From: Candidatus Uhrbacteria bacterium
GTDB taxonomy: Bacteria; Patescibacteriota; Patescibacteriia; UBA9934; UBA10169
Reading direction: 5' to 3'
NCBI GenBank assembly: GCA_003505155.1
Contig: DNYJ01000023.1
Coordinates: forward strand, 10,153-21,077
Length of the DNA stretch: 10,925 bases
Part shown: positions 5,404 to 10,925 of the stretch, one piece after another
Position numbering within the stretch: the first letter of the stretch is position 1
How the letters are laid out: each line of letters begins with the position of its first letter
Position numbers and translations under genes: made by a program
Notes under the pieces: generated by a model
Seen by the model: the letters and a program-made list of their open reading frames with translations, nothing else
The model's database searches: none
What the model was told of the DNA's origin: nothing

Positions 5404-7629
5404 TCAAACGTTTTTCTCACTCGTCATCTTCTGTAATCTGTCCACAATGGTAGGGCTATAGTGAGAACACACATGTCCTCCTTCATCAAGATACATCGCA
5501 ACATCCCGCCCTTTGATAAGAGTAAGCTCTTTGAGTTTCCGTTGAATCCACTCCTCGGACTTTTTTAATACACGGCGAAGACTCTTAGCCGTCACCCAGC
5601 CTTGAGGAGCCCGCTTATATTCTTCCGCCAGCTCTTGCAATCGGCGAACCATCTCGGGACTATAGTGGAGTACGCGATGGCCAGTGCTATCGAGATAAGT
5701 CTTGACGTCACGTCCTTCGACAGGAGCAAGTCCTCCAAGTCGTTTCCGAAGCCAACCCTCGGATTTCGATACCACCTGCGTAAGACGATGCCGAGTCACC
5801 CATCCTTCAGGAGCTTGTTCATGCTCCGTCGCCAACTCCTGCAACCGCCAGACAATCTCGGGACCATAATGGAGTACGGGGTGGCCCGTGCGATCCAGAT
5901 AGGTCTTGACGTCACGTCCTTCGACAAGCGAGAGTTCCGTCATTCTTTGAGAAATCCATGCTTGAGATTTCCCCAGCGCCATGAGACCACCCGCTGTCAT
6001 CCACCCATCGGGAGCTCGTTCGTATTCCTGAGCCAGTTCTCGCAATCGCCGAACCATCTCTGGACTATAATGAGACGCTGGCTTGTTTGAGGCATCAAGG
6101 AACGATTTAACATCTCGCCCTTCAGTGGGGGTAAGCTCTTTGAGCTTATTCCCAATCCAAATAGGAGATTTTTCGAGAACCGAAACCAGACGGTGAATCG
6201 TCATCCACCCTTCGGGAGCATGTTCGTATTTTTTCTGCGCCAGTTCTCGCAACCGCGCGATAATTTCAGGACTGTAATGAGGTGCAAGTTGATTATTATG
6301 CACGCCGAAATAGGAACGCACATCTTTTCCTTGAACAGGCGAGAGACTCTGCATAAATCTCTCCGCTCTTGCATAGATGAGCCCCGTCTGCTGTTTAATA
6401 CCCGTCATCGTCATCCACCCTTCCGGAGCTTGTTCGTATTCCCGAGCCAGTTCTCGCAATCGCCGAACGATTTTGGGACTATAATGTACATGCGTATGAT
6501 GAGCTTCCGTCAAATACCTCCGGACATCTACTTCCGCGATGAGAGTCAATTCTTTGATTCGGGTTTGAATCCAATTTTCGGACTTTTTTAAAATTTTCGC
6601 AAGACTCCTAATCGTCATCCAGCCTTCGGGAGCACGTTCATGTTCATGCGCCAGATCCAGCAACCTCTGGAACATCTCGGGGCTGTAGTGAAACAACTGC
6701 TGGCCATTCGAGTTGAGGCACATCCTGACATCCCGTCCTTCAACAGGAGTGAGTTCTGCAAGTCGAGATTGAATCCACTCATTGGACTTGTGTAAAACCT
6801 TTCGAAGACTGTAACTCGTCATCCACCCCTCGGGAGCCGGTAGAATGGCTTCTTCCTCTCTGTCGGCTGGGGCAGTGGAATCTTCTTTTTTCGCCGCGTC
6901 GGCCTCCTCGCCGGCTTCCTCTCTCGAGGGCTCTGCGGCGTATGGACGTTCGATCAGTTCCCGCAGATCTTCGACATAGCTTTCCATGCTTCCACGGAAC
7001 TCAAGAACGGATACGAGTTCGGGGTGGCGCTCTTGTAGATCGCGGAGATCGTCTTTTCGGCTTCGAAGATACTCTTGCGTTTCTCGATCATTTTGAACGA
7101 AGTGGATCACATAAGTTGCATTCCTCTCCTCATCATTCACCAGCAGAAGTTTCCTCCGTTCTTTAAGCACGAATGCCACATAACTCAAGCGGCGAACCAT
7201 CCTTTCCGTCGTCGTCCCGTCAATGAGATCGTATGGTTCGCTCATTTGGCTCAAGAGATCAATGACCGCTCTTGTCCGATGAATAACTTCCGTCTCCCGA
7301 TAGGGCTCCCCGCCTTCTCCGGAATGAATCTCTCCGTCCCCGGGAGGAAGGATGACATCCTGCGTCGGACGATAGGTATCAGGGAGACGAGAAAAACGGC
7401 CTGCGCTTCTTTGATCATGGGCATATCGCCTCACATCAAACCGAAGCACGGAGCCTTTCCTTGTTTTCTCTTCAATGAGATACAACTCCGCATCTAAAAG
7501 AGCTGCGATGCGTCGGAGCTTGATACCAGGCGCGGCAAGAAGCGCAAGAAGACGACTCTGAAACGCCGCTTCCGCTTCGGAAGAGACGGCGTGCTCAATG
7601 GGCGACGGGTATTCTCGTCTCATGTTCAT
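5404..7629 (-). CDS. 741-aa protein with seven tandem winged helix-turn-helix-like modules
   Basis: Residues 1-263 form a unique N-terminal part: a helical region, a possible degenerate module at 37-71 ending FDVRRYA, a mixed region at 110-230, and an acidic low-complexity linker at 231-263. Residues 265-741 are seven head-to-tail modules of 67-70 aa. Each begins AP.GW.T, continues with a helix-turn-helix-like KS..W motif and E/GL, then GRDV..YL, a short hairpin, HYSPE-(I/M)V-RL-ELA and a charged helix. The layout (two helices, small wing, helix) recalls the MerR-type winged helix, where 'R.Y...D' after the wing is replaced by HYSPE. From memory, single modules of this sort are frequent in Candidate Phyla Radiation proteins. 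No enzyme domain, signal peptide or membrane segment is visible. It is probably an intracellular nucleic-acid-binding scaffold. It is third in the operon, 9 bp after the membrane protein. A second ATG at 7623 is equally possible as the start. Confidence 0.85.
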   Translation of the reverse strand: MNMRREYPSPIEHAVSSEAEAAFQSRLLALLAAPGIKLRRIAALLDAELYLIEEKTRKGSVLRFDVRRYAHDQRSAGRFSRLPDTYRPTQDVILPPGDGEIHSGEGGEPYRETEVIHRTRAVIDLLSQMSEPYDLIDGTTTERMVRRLSYVAFVLKERRKLLLVNDEERNATYVIHFVQNDRETQEYLRSRKDDLRDLQERHPELVSVLEFRGSMESYVEDLRELIERPYAAEPSREEAGEEADAAKKEDSTAPADREEEAILPAPEGWMTSYSLRKVLHKSNEWIQSRLAELTPVEGRDVRMCLNSNGQQLFHYSPEMFQRLLDLAHEHERAPEGWMTIRSLAKILKKSENWIQTRIKELTLIAEVDVRRYLTEAHHTHVHYSPKIVRRLRELAREYEQAPEGWMTMTGIKQQTGLIYARAERFMQSLSPVQGKDVRSYFGVHNNQLAPHYSPEIIARLRELAQKKYEHAPEGWMTIHRLVSVLEKSPIWIGNKLKELTPTEGRDVKSFLDASNKPASHYSPEMVRRLRELAQEYERAPDGWMTAGGLMALGKSQAWISQRMTELSLVEGRDVKTYLDRTGHPVLHYGPEIVWRLQELATEHEQAPEGWVTRHRLTQVVSKSEGWLRKRLGGLAPVEGRDVKTYLDSTGHRVLHYSPEMVRRLQELAEEYKRAPQGWVTAKSLRRVLKKSEEWIQRKLKELTLIKGRDVAMYLDEGGHVCSHYSPTIVDRLQKMTSEKNV
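5407..6837 (-). repeat. seven tandem coding repeats of about 204 bp
   Basis: Repeat boundaries on the minus strand, in protein order: 6634-6837, 6430-6633, 6220-6429, 6016-6219, 5815-6015, 5611-5814 and 5407-5610 (68, 68, 70, 68, 67, 68 and 68 codons). All lengths are multiples of three and the last repeat ends at the stop codon. Repeats 5 and 6 are very alike around GRDVKTYLD and the HY.PE helix, which points to recent duplication. Repeat 3 is the most divergent: it has lost KS..W. Confidence 0.9.
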
Positions 7630-7638
7630 AATGGTTAT

Positions 7639-9249
7639 CTAGCGCTCCACGTCAATCTCCTCCTTCTTTTCCTTCATAAACGCGAGCCAGCCTTCAATGA
7701 TTTGAATCGCCATCTTGAAGGGGGCCTCCACGATGAAATCGAGAAAGAAGAGGAAGATGTTGATGCGGGGAGCGCGCATGGAAATCCACCGGCCTGCTCG
7801 GATCACCGGCAGAGTGAAGAAGTCTCCAATCGCCATGAAGATCCCGCTCTTGCCTGGCACGATCACGAGTTCCCGCTTGGAGCGTCGGATCGTGATGCCC
7901 AAGAACATGACGAGTGAAAGGAAGAGAAGGAAGAGGAGAATTGAGAGCGCGTTAAAATGAAACGTCAGAAGAAGAACGATGATGAGGCCGTAGCTGAAGA
8001 GGAATGTGAGCGCGTAGAGCAAGTTGAAGAGAAATCCCGCCGTGCCCTGCGCCCACGGTTTTTTGACTCGGACTTTGAGCTCGAACCCCTTCGTGCCATC
8101 CATCCCAAGCGAAGTCGAAGGGCCGGAAATCATTCCCGTAACACCCTCCACGAGAAGCTCCGTATTCTTTTTTTCCGGAATGGTTCCCGTAAGTCCCAGA
8201 ATAACCAGAAGGACGGGATGAAAAATGATGTTGACGAGAAGCGGCACGTAGTTGCTCTCTTTCAGCACGAAGACCTCGTAGGGAAGTTCAATGATGAAGG
8301 CGAGGACGAGCTTCGTGAAAAAGAGAAAGACGACCGCTCGCAGAACGAGGCGCATGAGACGCGCGCGGAACACTCCGTAACGGCTCTTCGCCGCCTTCTT
8401 CACCGCCTCCTCAAGCGCGGAGGGATTGCCCGCGAGTTCTCCAAACGCCTCCGCGTCTTTCGTAAGAATGTCATGCAGGACTTTGAAGAGCACCATTTTC
8501 CGGCGCAACATGCGCGCGACGGGCTCGCCCATGGCATGAAACAACTCACGTTCCACGGCCTGATGCACAACCGAGAGATGTTCTGCGATCTCCGTCACGA
8601 GCGCGCCGTCTCCTTTGGACCAAGTCGGATAAAACAAGTGAAAGATGCGGAAGCGCAGAGTCGCCTGATTGGACTTGAGAAGCGTCCTGTGAACGCCGAT
8701 GAACAGTTGAAGATCCTTCTCCTCTTCGCTCAACTCGAGCTTCTCCGACCAGTCCACATGCGTTTTGAGCGTTCCGTACGCAAAGCTCACGAGGGCTTCT
8801 TCGCGGCGAGGCGGAACAAGCAAGTACTCCAATTCCGTCGAGAGAAGATCGAACAGCCATGAGGAAAGACGCTTGGAATCAGGGTTCGCTTCAGCCGCTT
8901 CAAAGAGCGGCACATATTTCTGGAGCACGGCGGCCGCTTCTCGTTCACGGACAACCGGAATCGCTTTGTTGGGAAGATAGCGTGCCCAGATGAGTTCTTG
9001 CAGAAGCTCCTTCGCGACCCGCTCCGGCATCAAATCGTCGGAGAGGCGGCGGCGAAGAATGCGACGAATGGCGTTGCGACGCAGAAGATGCGCTTCGGAA
9101 TACTCGAGCGTGTTGCGGATCACCTCGTACACGGACGCGGCGCGCCGAACAAGATCGTTGACGGCGATCGTTTCCCCTTCAACCGGCAGAGCTTCGCGAG
9201 CGGCGGCGGCGCGATAGGCCGAAATGAGCTGTGTCAAGCGCTGGTTCAT
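7639..9249 (-). CDS. multi-pass membrane protein of unknown function, 536 aa
   Basis: Residues 1-300 are charged and helical with no membrane segment, probably cytoplasmic. Hydrophobic segments follow at about 303-322, 334-356, 405-430 and 434-454, plus a weaker amphipathic one at about 496-512 (INIFLFFLDF). The C-terminus is charged (KEKKEEIDVER). No catalytic motif is recognised. The conserved-looking tail, with RAGRW and then RINIF, resembles proteins I associate with candidate-phylum bacteria, but I cannot name a family. Between membrane segments 2 and 3 lies a 13-residue palindrome-encoded insertion (376-388). Its ATG overlaps the TGA of the glycosyltransferase gene in an ATGA quartet, so translation is probably coupled. 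No Shine-Dalgarno sequence is present. A role with the glycosyltransferase in the membrane is inferred from context. Confidence 0.8.
   Translation of the reverse strand: MNQRLTQLISAYRAAAAREALPVEGETIAVNDLVRRAASVYEVIRNTLEYSEAHLLRRNAIRRILRRRLSDDLMPERVAKELLQELIWARYLPNKAIPVVREREAAAVLQKYVPLFEAAEANPDSKRLSSWLFDLLSTELEYLLVPPRREEALVSFAYGTLKTHVDWSEKLELSEEEKDLQLFIGVHRTLLKSNQATLRFRIFHLFYPTWSKGDGALVTEIAEHLSVVHQAVERELFHAMGEPVARMLRRKMVLFKVLHDILTKDAEAFGELAGNPSALEEAVKKAAKSRYGVFRARLMRLVLRAVVFLFFTKLVLAFIIELPYEVFVLKESNYVPLLVNIIFHPVLLVILGLTGTIPEKKNTELLVEGVTGMISGPSTSLGMDGTKGFELKVRVKKPWAQGTAGFLFNLLYALTFLFSYGLIIVLLLTFHFNALSILLFLLFLSLVMFLGITIRRSKRELVIVPGKSGIFMAIGDFFTLPVIRAGRWISMRAPRINIFLFFLDFIVEAPFKMAIQIIEGWLAFMKEKKEEIDVER
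8086..8124 (-). repeat. intragenic palindromic (REP-like) element translated in frame
   Basis: This 39-nt segment encodes GPSTSLGMDGTKG inside the 536-aa membrane protein. CCCTTCG (8087-8093) and CGAAGGG (8116-8122) form 7-bp inverted arms around a 22-nt core. The PSTSLGM string and the underlying CCCTTCGACTTCGCT sequence look to me like a dispersed palindrome found in many uncultivated bacterial genomes. That is recollection, not a search. The element length is divisible by three and keeps the frame open. Confidence 0.6.
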
Positions 9250-10586
9250 ACGATGAGAGGCAGGGAATGAATGGGTAAGTTTTCTCCAAACACGACGGAT
9301 TCGATGCGATACACGCCGTGCGTCGGCGCTTCAATATAGCCGTTCCATGCCATGCGGGCAAACGCTCCGGACGCGATCCAATCCAAAAGCCACTCGTTCG
9401 CATAGCGCGGATCTTCCTCATACACACCGCCTCCCACTTGCTCAAGCCACTTGCGGTTAAACTCCTCCTGGGATCCAACCGGAGGCGCCATGAGAATGGG
9501 GAGACCGAGACCGGCGTAGAACGACAGCTCGGATGGTTTCGTCCAAAGGATGTCCGTGTCGTTTAGAAAACGATGAAATTTTTTGAAGTACTCCGCGCGT
9601 TCTTTGTAGACGCTGACAACAAGCGTCTTGCCCAAAACAGAACTAAGGCGAAGGCGCCGAGCTTCCTCTATGAGCCGCTTGCCCAACGCGGGACGCGCGC
9701 CCGCCATGAGGTGCAGCCGCAACGTTCCTCGGCGCAAAGGATGAGACAGGCTTTTCAAAATCGTCTCCGCCAGCCGCTCCTGCGCGCCCGCTCCTCCGAT
9801 GGCAAACATCACGGAGGGCACATGCCCGTTTTTCTTCATGGGACAGACGCCCTTACCCAAATGCGCTTCCAGTGTGCGTTCGTTGTGAGAGCGGAAGATG
9901 CCTTGCGGATCCAAGGCGCACATTCGACGCACGAGCGTCTTCTTGAGAATCGGGGCATCAACGCCGCCGATCAGTTCTGGCGGAAGCGGAAAGCCGGTGA
10001 GAAAAATGCGGTCGCCGCGCACGCCGTAGAGCTTCAAGCGTTCCGCGCACCGGCCGTTGCCCACGATGTAGTTGATGCGGCTCTTCTTGGGATCCATCGG
10101 CGCCCACGCGCGAGAGATATCCGTATCCGTCGTCACGCACCAAATGTCTCCCGGATAATCGAACTCCTCGGCCATGAAGGCGACAAAGAAGAACGTCGTG
10201 ATGATGGGCACGGGCTTTTTGGCAAGCGTCTCGATGAGGTGCCGCCCAAGCCCGATCTTGATCGCCGCATACATCTGGCGCAGTTGAAGCGACGGCTTCG
10301 AAAGGTCTCGGCGAGGATAGAACGGACGGATCTCCTGCGTCTTGTCCACAAGGAGCTCGAACATAAGATCGCCCACGAGCGGGATGGATTTCGTCCGAGA
10401 CATCGTTTCGTAAAACTCGCGGCTCTTGCGCCAGAGTTTGCGATCGCGCTCGGGAATGCCGGAATAATTGTTGGCGACAATGATCCCCTCGCCCTTCACG
10501 GCCAAGTGTTCGAGCGAACGCGCCGGCCGCTCGTGTCCGTAGCCCATGTCCGCGGCAACGATGTGCGCTGAATGATGGTCGTGCAT
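9246..10586 (-). CDS. GT-B glycosyltransferase, MGDG synthase / GT28-like
   Basis: 446 aa. The N-terminal domain has the glycine/histidine loop DMGYGHERPARSL (13-25), as in MGDG synthases, processive diacylglycerol glucosyltransferases and MurG relatives, where it binds the lipid acceptor. TFFFVAF at 131-137 is hydrophobic and suits membrane association. The C-terminal domain has the sugar-nucleotide elements FAIGGAGAQ (261-269) and TKPSELSFYAGLGLPIL (349-365), the latter matching the TKPGG...EA...GLP motif although GG is replaced by SE, followed by GSQEEFN (371-377). It probably transfers a hexose from a UDP-sugar to a membrane lipid on the cytoplasmic face. An insert at about 225-255, between the two domains, is longer than usual. 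It is the first gene of the operon and has a leaderless-type promoter. The family assignment is firm. The donor and acceptor are not known. Confidence 0.85.
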   Translation of the reverse strand: MHDHHSAHIVAADMGYGHERPARSLEHLAVKGEGIIVANNYSGIPERDRKLWRKSREFYETMSRTKSIPLVGDLMFELLVDKTQEIRPFYPRRDLSKPSLQLRQMYAAIKIGLGRHLIETLAKKPVPIITTFFFVAFMAEEFDYPGDIWCVTTDTDISRAWAPMDPKKSRINYIVGNGRCAERLKLYGVRGDRIFLTGFPLPPELIGGVDAPILKKTLVRRMCALDPQGIFRSHNERTLEAHLGKGVCPMKKNGHVPSVMFAIGGAGAQERLAETILKSLSHPLRRGTLRLHLMAGARPALGKRLIEEARRLRLSSVLGKTLVVSVYKERAEYFKKFHRFLNDTDILWTKPSELSFYAGLGLPILMAPPVGSQEEFNRKWLEQVGGGVYEEDPRYANEWLLDWIASGAFARMAWNGYIEAPTHGVYRIESVVFGENLPIHSLPLIV

Positions 10587-10594
10587 AAGACTTT

Positions 10595-10603
10595 ATTATA
10601 GCA
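10595..10603 (-). promoter_or_regulatory. extended -10 promoter of the four-gene leftward operon
   Basis: Minus-strand TGC-TATAAT, a perfect extended -10, is followed by 8 nt (AAAGTCTT) and the ATG at 10586. It predicts a leaderless mRNA for the glycosyltransferase and the three genes behind it. It lies back to back with the rightward promoter at 10612-10620. Confidence 0.7.
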
Positions 10604-10611
10604 GACGAGAC

Positions 10612-10620
10612 TGTTACAAT
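10612..10620 (+). promoter_or_regulatory. extended -10 promoter of the YihY-like gene
   Basis: TGT-TACAAT on the plus strand is followed by 8 nt (GTGTGCAC) and the ATG at 10629. The arrangement is identical to the three leftward promoters. Only 11 bp separate its -10 hexamer region from the TGC of the divergent promoter at 10595-10603, so polymerase binding at one should hinder the other. Confidence 0.65.
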
Positions 10621-10628
10621 GTGTGCAC

Positions 10629-10925
10629 ATGTCTTCGACAAAACATGAGTTGACTCAAACCGCGCGCGAGTGGAAAGAACTTCAACACGAGACACCCATC
10701 GGGCTGCACGCCGCCTCGCTCTCGCTGAACCTCCTCTTCAGTCTCTTCCCGCTCCTCCTTGTGATCGTCAGCATCTTTGGCGTCCTCAACGCCTCGCCGG
10801 TGCGCGCGCAGATGATCCTCGGCTACGTGAGGCCGTTCGTCCCGCCGGATGTCTTCGGACTTTTGGCGGATGTCTTTGTCAAGTTTCTTCAGACAAGTTC
10901 CGTCGGCGTGTTTTCCATCGGCTTT
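10629..10925 (+). CDS. YihY/BrkB-family membrane protein, N-terminal 99 residues
   Basis: The gene runs off the right edge, leaving 99 codons. After a short charged N-terminus, residues 24-53 read HAASLSLNLLFSLFPLLLVI and onward, the first membrane helix of the YihY/BrkB family (formerly mislabelled RNase BN), in which a small-residue/aromatic pattern leads to 'S.FPLLL'. An amphipathic stretch with VPPDVFGLL (71-79) and the start of the next helix (SVGVFSIGF) follow, in the order expected for the family. The cellular role of the family is poorly defined; an envelope or export role is often suggested. It is transcribed divergently from the glycosyltransferase operon. Confidence 0.85.
   Translation, partial: MSSTKHELTQTAREWKELQHETPIGLHAASLSLNLLFSLFPLLLVIVSIFGVLNASPVRAQMILGYVRPFVPPDVFGLLADVFVKFLQTSSVGVFSIGF

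Noticed and set aside
5407..6837. CRISPR-like or minisatellite array
   Set aside because: The period is about 204 bp, units are diverged at DNA level, all are in frame and there are no unique spacers; these are protein-coding repeats.
9573..10571. Long plus-strand open frame (332 codons) opposite the glycosyltransferase gene
   Set aside because: It is Arg/His-rich with no motif and antisense to a recognisable GT-B enzyme.
5404..10586. Alternative genetic code with TGA read as glycine, as in some candidate phyla
   Set aside because: TGA gives sensible gene ends with tight operon junctions at 9246 and 5404, and reading through would destroy them.

Overview
The window looks like a piece of chromosome from an uncultivated bacterium, most likely Candidate Phyla Radiation (Patescibacteria). 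This is an inference from four things: compact gene packing, many lineage-style hypothetical proteins, little use of Shine-Dalgarno sequences, and a protein built from 'HYSPE' winged-helix modules of a kind I associate with that group. TGA works as a normal stop (it ends at least three genes), so the genetic code is the standard bacterial one. I see no rRNA, tRNA, CRISPR array, transposase or phage gene.

Layout. Positions 1-62 may hold the first codons of a leftward gene. A leftward hypothetical gene (63-1103) diverges from a rightward ABC-F ATPase (1264-2739). Their 160-bp intergenic region carries a perfect 17-bp dyad and a 39-bp repeat. The ABC-F gene runs tail to tail into a leftward FAD/disulfide oxidoreductase (2732-4144), and the two reading frames overlap by 8 bp. 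The 235-bp gap at 4145-4379 holds the oxidoreductase promoter, a GC-rich hairpin and a second copy of the 39-bp repeat, here paired with an inverted copy of its palindrome. So the ABC-F/oxidoreductase pair is bracketed by direct repeats.

Positions 4380-10586 are one tightly packed leftward operon. In transcription order it encodes a GT-B glycosyltransferase of the MGDG-synthase/GT28 type, a multi-pass membrane protein carrying an in-frame palindromic insertion, a 741-aa protein with seven tandem winged-helix-like modules of about 68 residues, and a membrane-anchored clan GH-A glycoside hydrolase-like protein. The operon suggests envelope glycolipid or glycan metabolism together with a possible nucleic-acid-binding protein. 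A divergent rightward gene at 10629 encodes the N-terminus of a YihY/BrkB-family membrane protein and runs off the end.

Two signals stand out. First, four transcription-unit heads (three leftward, one rightward) share the same arrangement: an extended -10 box TGN-TAYAAT, then exactly 8 nt, then ATG. This predicts leaderless mRNAs with start codons at or next to the transcription start. Second, the seven-module protein keeps its scaffold nearly constant but varies at the positions expected to contact DNA, which makes it the best candidate here for an undescribed modular recognition protein.
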